Below, one piece after another: positions 44,012 to 52,322 of a stretch of 64,000 nt of DNA (within the stretch, counting starts at the first letter, position 1; each line of letters starts with the position of its first letter). Position numbers and translations under genes: made by a program. The notes under the pieces were generated by a model. That model saw only the letters and a list, made by a program, of their open reading frames with translations, was not told where the DNA came from and searched no databases. This DNA comes from Myxococcus stipitatus. Its GTDB lineage: Bacteria; Myxococcota; Myxococcia; Myxococcales; Myxococcaceae. Location: positions 62,001 through 126,000 of the forward strand of contig NZ_JAKCFI010000006.1 of NCBI RefSeq assembly GCF_021412625.1. The letters are read 5' to 3'.

Positions 44012-44908
44012 ATGGTTCCCGGTCCCGACATCGTCATCGCATGTCCCCACTGTGGAGCCCTCCACCGGCGCTGGTCCCTGGCCTCCGGCAACACCTTCGG
44101 CGCCGTGCTGTGGAGCGACGGCTGGTTCGACGCCCCCATGCGCCCCTTGCCTCCGTGGATTGCCCGCTGCGCGGGCTGCCGACGGTTCTTCTGGGTCGAG
44201 CGCGCCACGGAGCTGGGCGAGATGGACTCCTACCCGTTCCAGCGCGATGAGACGCTCACCACCCTCACCCTCGAGAGCACGGGCGCGCGTCGCGTCGAGG
44301 TCATGCAGTGCTTGCGAGCGCTGCGGAAGCTGAGCCTCGCGGAGGTGAAGCACCTCGTCGACCACCTGCCCGCGCGCATCGGCGAGTACGTCTTCCCAGC
44401 CGACGCCCGACACGTCATCGCCACGCTGGGGCAGCTAGGCGCCCACGTCAGCTCGACCTGCGTCGTCACCCGCCCCTACGTGCAGACGAATCCCCAGGAG
44501 TGGAGCGAGGCGCCCCAGGTGGAGTACGTGAGCGAAGCGCTCTTCCTGGAGGCGATTCGAGAGGGCCTCGCGACGACTCCCGACGAGGAGCGCGAGCTGC
44601 GGCGGTGGGCCTGGTGGGTGGGGAACAAGGACCACCGCAAAGGGGCCCCCTGGGTGCCCCTCTCCCAACGGGCTCCCGAGGTCCGCGCCAACGCCGAGGC
44701 CCTCATGGCCCTGTGCGATTCCCGCGACGCCGAGCAGCGACGGATGCACGCGGAGCTGCTGCGTGAGTCCGAGCGCTTCGAGGAAGCACTCGCGCTCCTG
44801 GACCTTCCGCCCTCCCTGTCGGCGAGCCCGGGGTTCGACATCCTCCGTGACGCTGCGCACAGACGTGATTCGCGGCTGCTTCCGCTGCCCTCGACCGACG
44901 CGGTTTGA
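44012..44908 (+). CDS. Zinc-ribbon protein with L7/L12-C-terminal-like segment (copy 1)
   Basis: 298 residues. The N-terminus is a zinc ribbon: IVIACPHCGALHRRW and RCAGCRRFFWVERA (CxxC-x~55-CxxC). Residues about 85-150 (RRVEVMQCLRALRKLSLAEVKHLVDHLP ... DARHVIATLGQLGAHVS) follow the helix-strand order and key residues of the ribosomal L7/L12 C-terminal domain (VIKxVRxxxxLxLxEAKxLVxxxP ... A-x2-I-x3-L-x2-xGAxV). The C-terminal half is helical (MHAELLRESERFEEALALL, TPR-like). ATG 44012 aligns with the second copy's start. It is about 45-50 percent identical by eye to the next gene. Function unknown. Confidence 0.8.
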   Translation: MVPGPDIVIACPHCGALHRRWSLASGNTFGAVLWSDGWFDAPMRPLPPWIARCAGCRRFFWVERATELGEMDSYPFQRDETLTTLTLESTGARRVEVMQCLRALRKLSLAEVKHLVDHLPARIGEYVFPADARHVIATLGQLGAHVSSTCVVTRPYVQTNPQEWSEAPQVEYVSEALFLEAIREGLATTPDEERELRRWAWWVGNKDHRKGAPWVPLSQRAPEVRANAEALMALCDSRDAEQRRMHAELLRESERFEEALALLDLPPSLSASPGFDILRDAAHRRDSRLLPLPSTDAV

Positions 44909-44946
44909 GGAAGCACGTCCTGGAGTCATTACACTCCATTCCCGCC

Positions 44947-45849
44947 ATGCTCCCGGGTCCCACCATCGTCCTCGCCTGCCCTCATTGCGGCGCGCCCCAT
45001 CGGTACTTCTCGCTGGCCACCGGCAACACGTTCGGCGCGGAGCGCTGGAGTGACGGATGGTTCCAGGCGCCGATGCGGGCGCAGATTCCCACCCTCGCGC
45101 GATGCGTGGGCTGCCGCGTGTTCTTCTGGGTCGAGCGCGCCACGGAGCTGGGCGACCTGGACTCCGTCTCGGAGTGGCGCGAGGAGACCCACACCCGCCT
45201 CATCCTCGACCACGCCGGCAAGAGGCGTGTCGACGTCAGGTACCTGCTCCTCGCGGAGCTGGGAACAAACCTCGAGGACGTGAAGCGGCGCATGGACCGC
45301 CTCCCCACGCCCATCGGCCAGTACAGGATCCGCGAGGACGCACGACAGGTCATCCTCCGCTTCGAGCACCAGGGCGCGGCCGTCTCTTCCCAGGAAGTGG
45401 TCGTCAAGGTCCCCGCCGACACGTGGCCCGCCGAATGGCGGACGGCGCCCCGCCTCCGCCAGGAGGATGAGGCCTTGTTGCTCGACGCGCTCCGGGAGGG
45501 GCTCGCGCGAACACTGGACGAGGAGCGCGCGCTGCGCAGGTGGACCTGGTGGCGAGGGAATGACGCCTTCCGGGGCAGGGAGGAGTGGGTGCCACTCTCC
45601 CGGCGTGTCTACGAGGTCCGCGAGAATGCACGAGCCCTGATGACGCTGTGCTCGACCGAGGATACTGCGTCCCGATGGATGCACGCGGAGCTGCTGCGTG
45701 AGTCCGAACGCTTCGAGGAGGCCCTCGCCCTCCTCGACCACATGCCCACCCCGGAGCTGGAGCCGCTCCGCGACGCGGCGCGAAGACGTGATTCGCGGCT
45801 GCTCCCGCTGCCATTCCCGGTCAGGGCGTCGTCGACCTCGGAGCCGTGA
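44947..45849 (+). CDS. Zinc-ribbon protein with L7/L12-C-terminal-like segment (copy 2)
   Basis: 300 residues. Tandem paralogue of the preceding gene: LACPHCGAPHRYFSLATGNTFGAE and RCVGCRVFFWVERATELGDLD mark the ribbon. KRRVDVRYLLLAELGTNLEDVKRRMDRLP to DARQVILRFEHQGAAVS covers the L7/L12-like fold in two parts. WMHAELLRESERFEEALALL is shared exactly with copy 1 except the first residue. ATG 44947 matches copy 1; an upstream TTG at 44905 that overlaps the previous stop is an alternative. It converges with dbpA, whose stop is adjacent. Confidence 0.8.
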   Translation: MLPGPTIVLACPHCGAPHRYFSLATGNTFGAERWSDGWFQAPMRAQIPTLARCVGCRVFFWVERATELGDLDSVSEWREETHTRLILDHAGKRRVDVRYLLLAELGTNLEDVKRRMDRLPTPIGQYRIREDARQVILRFEHQGAAVSSQEVVVKVPADTWPAEWRTAPRLRQEDEALLLDALREGLARTLDEERALRRWTWWRGNDAFRGREEWVPLSRRVYEVRENARALMTLCSTEDTASRWMHAELLRESERFEEALALLDHMPTPELEPLRDAARRRDSRLLPLPFPVRASSTSEP

Positions 45850-47235
45850 CTATCGCACCCACGCGATGCGGTGCTTGCGGCCCTTGATGCGGCCCTCGCT
45901 CAAGCGCTGGAAGGCCACCTTCGCCACGCGCCGCGCGACGGCCACGTAGGCGATGTGGTCCTGGATTTCGATCTTCCCCACGTCCGTGGCGTTGAAGCCC
46001 CCCGCCTCGCCCGTCAGCGCGCCGAGGATGTCACCGGGCCGCATCTTGTCCTTGCGGCCCGCGGAGATGTAGAGCGTCTCCCACGTCGAGCCGAGGAACG
46101 CCGCGCCGCCCCCTTCCGCTGGCGGCAGCGCGTCCACATCGCCGACCTCCAGCTTCGTGCCGATGGCCTCCTCGATGGTCTCCACCTTCCGCTCGTCGCG
46201 CGGCGTGACGAGCGAGATGGCCAGGCCCATCCGCCCCGCGCGTCCGGTGCGGCCGATGCGGTGGACGTAGGGCTCCGGCTGGAACGGCAGGTCGAAGTTC
46301 ACCACGGCGTCCAGCGCCTCGACGTCGATGCCGCGCCCCGCGACGTCCGTGGCCACCAGCACCCGCGTGCTCAGGTTGCGGAACTTCGCCATCACCTGGT
46401 CGCGGTCGAACTGCTCCATGTCGCCCTGCAACCCGTCCACGCTCACGCCGGACGCGGCGAGCGCCTTCGTCACCTCCACCACCGTCGCCTTCTGGTTGCA
46501 GAAGACGATGGCCGACGCCGGCTGGTACTGGCGCAGCACGCGCAGCAGCGTCGCCTGCTTCGCCTCGGGCTCGCACGTGTAGCGCACCTGCCGGATGTCG
46601 GGCGCGGCGGTCGCGTCCTCCACCGTCACGCGCACGGGGTCGCGCTGGAACGTCTTGCTCAGCTTCTCGATGTCCGGCGGGAAGGTCGCGGAGAAGAGCA
46701 CCGTCTGACGACGCGACGGCATCGCGCCGAGGATGCGCTCCATGTCCTCGCGGAAGCCCATGTCGAGCATCCGGTCCGCCTCGTCCAGCACCACCGTGCC
46801 CAGCCGCCGCGTGTCGAGCGCGTCGCGGTCCAGCACGTCCAGCACCCGCCCCGGCGTCCCCACCGCGACGTGCGCGCCCTTCTCCAGCGCCTCCAGCTGC
46901 GGGCGGATGGGCTGGCCTCCCGCGAGCACCACTACCTGGAGCTGCGGCATGCGCCGCCCCAGCCGGCGCAGCTCTCCGGCGACCTGGGCGCACAGCTCGC
47001 GCGTGGGGCACAGCACCAGCGCCTGGACGTACCGGTCCTGGAGGCGCACCTTCTGGAGCACCGGGAGCGAGAAGGCCGCCGTCTTGCCGCTGCCCGTCTT
47101 CGCCTGGCCCACCAGGTCCTTGCCCTGCAACAGCACGGGGATGGCGCGCTCTTGAATCGGCGTGGCCGTCTCGAACTTCAGCTCGTTCAAGACCTGGAGC
47201 AGCGGGGGTGACAAGGAGAGCGTGGCGAAGTCCAT
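45850..47235 (-). CDS. dbpA: DEAD-box RNA helicase DbpA
   Basis: 461 residues, very close to the 457 of E. coli DbpA. Motifs in order: Q motif TATPIQERAIP, I AKTGSGKT, Ia PTRELCAQ, II VLDEADRMLD, III FSATFP, IV IVFCNQK, V LVATDVAGRGID, VI HRIGRTGRAGR. The C-terminal domain (RPGDILGALTGEAGGFNATDVGKIEI, DHIAYVAV) is the DbpA RNA-recognition fold that targets 23S rRNA hairpin 92. Known: a 50S assembly helicase. It is monocistronic and ends convergent with the zinc-ribbon genes. Confidence 0.95.
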   Translation of the reverse strand: MDFATLSLSPPLLQVLNELKFETATPIQERAIPVLLQGKDLVGQAKTGSGKTAAFSLPVLQKVRLQDRYVQALVLCPTRELCAQVAGELRRLGRRMPQLQVVVLAGGQPIRPQLEALEKGAHVAVGTPGRVLDVLDRDALDTRRLGTVVLDEADRMLDMGFREDMERILGAMPSRRQTVLFSATFPPDIEKLSKTFQRDPVRVTVEDATAAPDIRQVRYTCEPEAKQATLLRVLRQYQPASAIVFCNQKATVVEVTKALAASGVSVDGLQGDMEQFDRDQVMAKFRNLSTRVLVATDVAGRGIDVEALDAVVNFDLPFQPEPYVHRIGRTGRAGRMGLAISLVTPRDERKVETIEEAIGTKLEVGDVDALPPAEGGGAAFLGSTWETLYISAGRKDKMRPGDILGALTGEAGGFNATDVGKIEIQDHIAYVAVARRVAKVAFQRLSEGRIKGRKHRIAWVR

Positions 47236-47323
47236 CGAGGCCTCGAGTGAACGGAGGCGCGGAAGGTGCCTCGGAATCCCGGGCGCCCTTGTAGCAGCCG
47301 TCGGCGCGGGAACAAGCCCGGCG

Positions 47324-47722
47324 TCAATGGACCGTCGGGCGACGAGGCCGCGAGCGGCGTGACTTCCGCCGCAGCTCCTGCTCCAGGACGCCCTTCAGGA
47401 CGACCGCGCTGTTCCGGTCCTCGTCCCGCGCGCTGTAGAGCAGCGTCACGTCCCCCTCGCGGGCGGCCTCCAGCAGGGGCGCCATGGCGTCGCGATGCTC
47501 GCCCAGCTCCCGGGCATACCGCCGCTGGAACTCCTTCCAGCGCGCCGGGTCGTGGGAGTACCACTTGCGAAGCTCGGTGCTGGGGCTCACGTCCTTGAGC
47601 CAGCCGTCCAGCTCCAGCCGCTCCTTCTTCACGCCCCGAGGCCACAGCCGCTCCACCAGGAAGCGCGCCCCCTCCGACGGCTCCCGCTCCAGGTGGTGGT
47701 AGACACGTTCGAGTTGAATCAT
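47324..47722 (-). CDS. DUF488 family protein (YeaO-like)
   Basis: 132 residues. RFLVERLWPRGVKKERLELDGWLKDVSPSTELRKWYSHD (read in two parts) is the DUF488 signature, and VTLLYSARDEDRNSAVVLK completes the fold. The C-terminus has an extra Arg/Lys-rich tail (LRRKSRRSRPRR). Function of the family is unknown; the fold includes a conserved Arg cluster suggesting anion or nucleic-acid binding. It is upstream of dbpA in the same direction, 88 bases away. Confidence 0.9.
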   Translation of the reverse strand: MIQLERVYHHLEREPSEGARFLVERLWPRGVKKERLELDGWLKDVSPSTELRKWYSHDPARWKEFQRRYARELGEHRDAMAPLLEAAREGDVTLLYSARDEDRNSAVVLKGVLEQELRRKSRRSRPRRPTVH

Positions 47723-48024
47723 CGCCTTGCTGGCTCCCGTGGAGACAGGTGGATGCCGCGCCAGCGGTGTCGCGCTGGCGTGGATGTCTCCAACGTGGCG
47801 CCGCCGTGAGCCCGACGGGAGCGACGGCCAGCGTCCCGCCTCCTCGTCCGGGCGGCGTCGGGGCCAGACGCCCGCGTGTGGCGGGCTCGACGCCGGTCCC
47901 TTCGGGCCCGGACGGGCATGCGGAGGACAGGCACGGCCCGAGGGCTGACGAGCATCCGACGTCCGGCGTGCTCCGCCGCTTTCCGACCTCCTGGCTTCCT
48001 CCAGGTTCTGCCAGACTGGGGCGC
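47723..48024. other. Intergenic region between DUF488 gene and nagZ
   Basis: 302 bases between divergent genes. A CAGACT hexamer at about 48012 lies seven bases before the nagZ GTG and may be a -10 box. No other feature is recognised. Confidence 0.5.
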
Positions 48025-49131
48025 GTGACCGCCTCCGCCCTCTACCGCGACTGTGCCCGCCTCTTCATGGTGGGCTTCCCCGGCACCCGCATCGACGAAG
48101 ACCTCGCCTCGCTGATGGATGACGGCATCTACGGCGCCATCCTCTTCAAGCGCAACGTGGGCACGGCCCAGGAGACGGCCGCGCTGTGCCGCGAGCTGAA
48201 GACGCGCGCGGGGCGGCCGTTCATCCTGTCGGTGGACCAGGAGGGGGGGCGCGTGGCGCGGCTGCGGGGCGCGCCCTTCACCACGCTGCCGCCCATGCGC
48301 GAGCTGGGACAGGCGGGCGACGCGCGCAGGGCGGAGCGCGTGGGCCGGCTGCTCGCGCACGAGCTGCGAGCGGTGGGCTTCGACTGGGACTTCGCGCCGG
48401 TGCTGGACGTGGACACCAACCCGGCCAACCCCGTCATCGGCGACCGGAGCTTCAGCCGGGACCCCGAGGAGGTGGCGCGGTTGGGCGTGGCGCTCGCGCG
48501 CGGACTGGAGGCCGGCGGCGTCGCCTCGTGCGGCAAGCACTTCCCCGGCCACGGGGACACCACCACGGACAGCCACCTCACGCTGCCCCGGCTGCCGCAT
48601 GACCTGGAGCGGCTGCGCCGCGTGGAGCTGGTGCCCTTCCGCGCGTTCGCGCAGGCGCGGCTGGCGTCGCTGATGACGGCGCACGTGCTCTTCGACGCGC
48701 TCGACCCGGGCGTGCCCGCGACGATGAGCCAGCGCGTGCTGGGGGGCGTGCTGCGCGAGGAGCTGGGCTTCGACGGCGTGCTCGTCAGCGACGACCTGGA
48801 GATGAAGGCCATCGCCGACCACTACTCGGTGGAGGAGGCCGCGGTGCAGGGCACGCTGGCGGGCGTGGACCTGTTCCTCGTGTGCCACAAGGCGGACGTG
48901 CAGCGCCGGGCCATCGAGGCGGTGGTGAAGGCGGTGGAGTCCGGGCGCATCCCCCGCGAGCGCATCCTCGAGGCACACCGCAGGCTCGAGGCGCTCGCCT
49001 CGCGCTTCGCGCATCCGGCCGAGGACCGGCTCGCCACGCTCGGAGACACGGAGCACCGGGCCCTCGCCCAGGGGCTCGACAGCGCCTTCGCGGGCAAGGA
49101 CCCCACCGAGGTCATGCTCGCCTCGCGCTGA
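48025..49131 (+). CDS. nagZ: Beta-N-acetylhexosaminidase NagZ (GH3)
   Basis: 368 residues, GTG start. GH3 motifs: LSVDQEGGRVARLR, WDFAPVLDVDTNPANPVIGDRSF (two parts), CGKHFPGHGDTTTDSH with the catalytic-loop His/Asp, and the nucleophile loop VLVSDDLEMKAI. Cytoplasmic, as in other NagZ. Known: removes GlcNAc from anhydroMurNAc peptides in peptidoglycan recycling. The start choice rests on the family N-terminus; no Shine-Dalgarno is seen and the leader is very short. Confidence 0.94.
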   Translation: MTASALYRDCARLFMVGFPGTRIDEDLASLMDDGIYGAILFKRNVGTAQETAALCRELKTRAGRPFILSVDQEGGRVARLRGAPFTTLPPMRELGQAGDARRAERVGRLLAHELRAVGFDWDFAPVLDVDTNPANPVIGDRSFSRDPEEVARLGVALARGLEAGGVASCGKHFPGHGDTTTDSHLTLPRLPHDLERLRRVELVPFRAFAQARLASLMTAHVLFDALDPGVPATMSQRVLGGVLREELGFDGVLVSDDLEMKAIADHYSVEEAAVQGTLAGVDLFLVCHKADVQRRAIEAVVKAVESGRIPRERILEAHRRLEALASRFAHPAEDRLATLGDTEHRALAQGLDSAFAGKDPTEVMLASR

Positions 49132-49209
49132 GCGCGCGGCCCCGCCACCGAGGGGCGCGTGGAGACGCACGCGGTGCCGTCGTGCGCCACGCCCACCCTG
49201 CCCGGCTCG

Positions 49210-49611
49210 CTACTCGCGCCCCGGCGCGCTCCCGGCATCGGAGGGCAGCGGGACCTCACGCTCGTTCTGCGGTGGTGGGACGCCCTCGCGCTCCTGCTGC
49301 TGGAGCTTCTCGATGGACTCCGGCGAGCCCGCGGCGACGCCGGGCAGGACCTTCGGCGGGACGTTGTCCACCGCCGTGGGAGGCAGGTTCTCGCCCACGC
49401 GGTCCTGGACCGGGGCGATGTTCTGGAAGCCCGCGCCACCCGTCCCCGGGCCGAAGCTGTCCAACGGCTGCGGCACGTTCACCGGGTGGGTATACGGCGC
49501 CTTCCCCTCGGAGATACGCCGCTCCTCCTTCTGACACCCCACGGCGCCCAGCGTCGACGCCGCGACGAGCACACCGGACAGGAGCCAGTGACGGACGTTT
49601 GCCTGGGCCAT
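49210..49611 (-). CDS. Small lipoprotein, Pro/Gln-rich
   Basis: 133 residues. Lipobox TLGAVGC, then a low-complexity chain rich in Pro, Gly and Glu (ISEGKAPYTHPVNVPQPLDSF, SPESIEKLQQQEREGVPPP). No fold or family is recognised; probably a natively unfolded periplasmic lipoprotein. GC and codon use match neighbours. Confidence 0.75.
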   Translation of the reverse strand: MAQANVRHWLLSGVLVAASTLGAVGCQKEERRISEGKAPYTHPVNVPQPLDSFGPGTGGAGFQNIAPVQDRVGENLPPTAVDNVPPKVLPGVAAGSPESIEKLQQQEREGVPPPQNEREVPLPSDAGSAPGRE

Positions 49612-49712
49612 GTTCCATCCTCCGGCGGAGCCGTGATGCTCCCGCCGGGGAATGGATAGGCATGCCCTTGCGCTTGTGACGGCGAGGCGCCAGCCAGGCG
49701 CCCCCCACGTCC

Positions 49713-50207
49713 CTAGCGGCGGCTGTGATGGTTGCGGTCCTGCCAGCCCAGCGGGCGATAGCCCCAGCCGTGCCCACGCGACGAGGGGGTCCCCACGGCC
49801 GCGCCATCCTCACCGCCCAGCCCCTGCGCGGAGGGCGAGTACACCGCTCCGCCCTCGGCGCCATAGCGGGTCTGCATCATCTTCCCGGAGTCGTCGTGGA
49901 GGGACTTGTTCTGCTGCCCATCGAGCTTCGGCGTGCGCGGGTCGATGCTGGAGCCAATCTGCTTGATGGTGCCGTTGTGGCCCCGGTCCGCCGTCATCAA
50001 CCACGGCGGGGACTTCTCCGCGTGGACCTCGCCCTGCATGTCCAGCAGGGCCTCCGGCTGGGTGCCACGCTGCGCGAACGCGTTGCCTCGCGGCTCGTCC
50101 GGCTGCCGTCCACCCGTCTCCGGCAGACCGCCACAAGCCACGCTCCACGCCGCGCCCACCGTCAGCGCCACCACCTGGGTCCACCGCCGAAAATTCCGCT
50201 CGCGCAT
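49713..50207 (-). CDS. Lipoprotein of unknown function
   Basis: 164 residues. Lipobox WSVACG-type (AAWSVAC), followed by polar sequence with HAEKSPPWLMTADRGHNGTIK and a Gly/Ser/His-rich C-terminus ending QDRNHHSRR. ATG 50207 is supported by GAGGAG six bases upstream. The upstream lipoprotein gene at 49210-49611 is in the same direction but about 100 bases away. No homologue is recognised. Confidence 0.72.
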   Translation of the reverse strand: MRERNFRRWTQVVALTVGAAWSVACGGLPETGGRQPDEPRGNAFAQRGTQPEALLDMQGEVHAEKSPPWLMTADRGHNGTIKQIGSSIDPRTPKLDGQQNKSLHDDSGKMMQTRYGAEGGAVYSPSAQGLGGEDGAAVGTPSSRGHGWGYRPLGWQDRNHHSRR

Positions 50208-50329
50208 ATCGACTCCTCGGGTTCGCTCCACATCGCATCTCCCCGCGCTTCGAGGAATGGGCACCGTCAGTGTCCGAACCACGGGGCGGGGACGCGGCGG
50301 CCTCTCCGGCCGCCCGCCCAGTTAAGCCC

Positions 50330-51016
50330 TCAACGCGGCTTCCGCCCAGTCTTCTTCACCGCCGACCTGGACACGGGCTTCTTCACGGCAGAAGCCTGCT
50401 TCGTGCGCGCACTTCTTGCGCCTGTCTTCTTCGCGACGGGCGCCTTCTTCACGGCGGGCGCGGCCGGACGGGCCACCTTCCCCGCGGGCGCCTTCTTCGC
50501 GGCGGCCTTCTTCGTCGACGCCTTCTTCACGGGCGCCGAGGAGGCACCCGCCTTCGCGCCGAGCGCGGCGAGGACCTCGGCCACGTGGCCGTCCACCTTC
50601 ACCTTGGGCCACACCTGCTTCACCTTGCCATCCGGGCCGATGAGGAACGTCGAGCGGATGATGCCCAGGAACTTGCGGCCGTAGAGCGACTTCTCACCCC
50701 AGGCGCCATAGGCCTCGCAGAGGGTGTGCTCGGTGTCGGCCAGCAGCGGGAAGGGCAGGTCGAACTTGGTGGCGAACTTGCGGTGGCGCGCGGTGCTGTC
50801 CGCGGAGACGCCCAGCACCACCGCGCCGGCGGCCTCGAGCGCCGAGTGCTCGTCGCGGAAGTTGCACGCCTCCACCGTGCAGCCGGGAGTGTCGTCCTTC
50901 GGATAGAAGTAGAGGACGACGTTCTTCCCCGCGAACTGGGAGAGCGTCAGGGTGTTTCCGTCCTGGTCGGGGAGCGAGAAGCCAGGGGCCGCGTCACCTG
51001 CTTGGGGCATGGGCAT
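50330..51016 (-). CDS. Bcp/PrxQ-type peroxiredoxin with histone-H1-like C-terminal tail
   Basis: 228 residues. The peroxiredoxin domain (1-150) has FYPKDDTPGCTVEACNFRD: peroxidatic Cys in TPGCT, with a second Cys five residues later as in PrxQ/Bcp. IRSTFLIGPDGKVKQVW closes the fold. The last 75 residues are Lys/Ala/Pro repeats (KKASTKKAAAKKAP and similar) resembling histone H1 tails. Bcp is normally about 155 residues, so the tail is an addition. ATG 51016 is preferred because GGAG lies six bases upstream. Inferred: a thiol peroxidase held on DNA or another polyanion. Confidence 0.92.
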   Translation of the reverse strand: MPMPQAGDAAPGFSLPDQDGNTLTLSQFAGKNVVLYFYPKDDTPGCTVEACNFRDEHSALEAAGAVVLGVSADSTARHRKFATKFDLPFPLLADTEHTLCEAYGAWGEKSLYGRKFLGIIRSTFLIGPDGKVKQVWPKVKVDGHVAEVLAALGAKAGASSAPVKKASTKKAAAKKAPAGKVARPAAPAVKKAPVAKKTGARSARTKQASAVKKPVSRSAVKKTGRKPR

Positions 51017-51080
51017 GTCGCGCTCCATAGCCACAAACAGGACGCGTTCTCAATCGCCCCGCGCCGCGAACCGCCCGGCC

Positions 51081-51593
51081 TCAATGCGGCTCGTTGCCAT
51101 GCTCGTCGCCGCCCTCGCCGGGAGGGTGGTTGTGCGACTCCAGGCGCACCAGCTCCTCGCGGCACTGGTCCAACGCCTTGCGCAGCGGGACGCGCGCGGG
51201 CTCGTCGTGGGTCTGCCCCAGCTTCTTCGCCAGCGCCTCGCACGCGGCGCGCTTGGTGTCCGCCTCGGAGGTGCCAGGCCCCGTCGCCCCGGGGGTCGCC
51301 AGGGGCCGCGGCGGGAGCGCGCCGCGCAGGGTGCGGATGGCGGCGATGCGCCTGTCCGCTTCCGGACGGGCCTTGGACCCCTGGGGGACCTCCTCGAACT
51401 CCGCGATGACCGCGTCCCACGCCGGGGCCGAGGGCGGAGTCCCCTGCGTCACGAGCGCGTTGTACTTCGCGTCCGCGTCCTGGAACTCCTGGGCTCCGGA
51501 GGGCCGCAGGGGCCCGGAGTCACACCCGGCGCACAGCAGGAGACCGACACCCAGCGACAGCGTCGCCGGAAACCTTCGGAAGACAGTCCACAT
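51081..51593 (-). CDS. Lipoprotein with helical domain
   Basis: 170 residues. Lipobox LLLCAGC, then helical polar sequence (FQDADAKYNALVTQGTPP, WDAVIAEFEEVPQGSKARPEADRRIAAIR) and a His/Gly-rich C-terminus (HNHPPGEGGDEHGNEPH) that could bind metal. It is divergent from the NicO-like transporter gene at 51651, whose product also carries a His-rich loop. No family recognised; TPR-like spacing is possible. Confidence 0.75.
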   Translation of the reverse strand: MWTVFRRFPATLSLGVGLLLCAGCDSGPLRPSGAQEFQDADAKYNALVTQGTPPSAPAWDAVIAEFEEVPQGSKARPEADRRIAAIRTLRGALPPRPLATPGATGPGTSEADTKRAACEALAKKLGQTHDEPARVPLRKALDQCREELVRLESHNHPPGEGGDEHGNEPH

Positions 51594-51650
51594 GACGCGT
51601 AGGTACCTCCTGCTGGCCTCCGGAGGGAAGCGCGGCTAGGGTGACACGCC

Positions 51651-52298
51651 GTGTCGCCCATCCTCCTTGCCTTCCTGTTGGGTCTCTCCCAGGGCCTGCT
51701 CCACGCGGTGGGGCCGGACCACTGCGCCGCCATGGCCACGCTCGGTACCCTGGGCGGCGGTCGGCGGCGCGCCGCCATCGCCACCGCCTTCCGCTTCGCG
51801 TTCGGTCACGCGGCCATGCTCGGCGGCATCGCCACCGTCTGCCTGCTCGCCGGTGTCGGCCTGTCGGAGACGTTCGAGCGCTGGGCCGAAATCTTCGGCG
51901 GCGCGGTGCTCGTCGCGCTCGCGGTCGCGGCGCTGCTATTCCCCAACAGCATGGGCCACGGCCACCCGCACCTGCCCGGCCACGCCCACGAGCCGCACGA
52001 GCACGTGCACACGGTGAGCACCGCGGCCGGCGCGCTGATGGCCGTCAGCGGCGTGCGCTCGCTGCTGCTGGCCCTGCCCCCGCTGCTGGTGGGCGGCAGC
52101 ATGAGCCTGGCGGCGTGGACCTACCTGCCGGGCTTCGCGCTGGGCATCCTCATCGGCATGGGCGCGGTGGGCCTGCTGTTCGCCGAGGGCCTCACCCGCC
52201 TCAACACCCGGCTCACCGCGTGGGTGCAGCGCGTCGTGGCCGTGGGCTCCGGCGCGCTGGGCCTGTTCTGGATCGGCTCGCGACTGACGGGCGGCTGA
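51651..52298 (+). CDS. NicO/UreH-like membrane transporter, predicted Ni/Co
   Basis: 215 residues, GTG start. Six membrane segments. The first contains LLHAVGPDHCAAM, the H-x4-D-H metal-binding signature of nickel/cobalt transporters, with an FAFGHAAML counterpart in helix 2. A cytoplasmic His-rich loop follows (HGHPHLPGHAHEPHEHVH, about 104-121). A TAGGGT hexamer eight bases before the start suggests a nearly leaderless transcript. Cobalt would connect to B12 use, but no riboswitch precedes this gene, so the metal is not settled. Confidence 0.82.
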   Translation: MSPILLAFLLGLSQGLLHAVGPDHCAAMATLGTLGGGRRRAAIATAFRFAFGHAAMLGGIATVCLLAGVGLSETFERWAEIFGGAVLVALAVAALLFPNSMGHGHPHLPGHAHEPHEHVHTVSTAAGALMAVSGVRSLLLALPPLLVGGSMSLAAWTYLPGFALGILIGMGAVGLLFAEGLTRLNTRLTAWVQRVVAVGSGALGLFWIGSRLTGG

Positions 52299-52322
52299 GC
52301 GGGGCGCGGACGGGCGCTCGGG

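Noticed and set aside
44012..44908. Zinc-ribbon protein as the missing Sit toxin for the neighbouring immunity gene
   Set aside because: It has no lipoprotein signal and no nuclease or membrane-active C-terminal domain, and it is transcribed in the opposite direction.
51651..52298. NicO-like transporter as part of the B12 regulon
   Set aside because: It has the metal-binding H-x4-D-H motif, but no cobalamin riboswitch precedes it and it lies 44 kb from the B12 genes.
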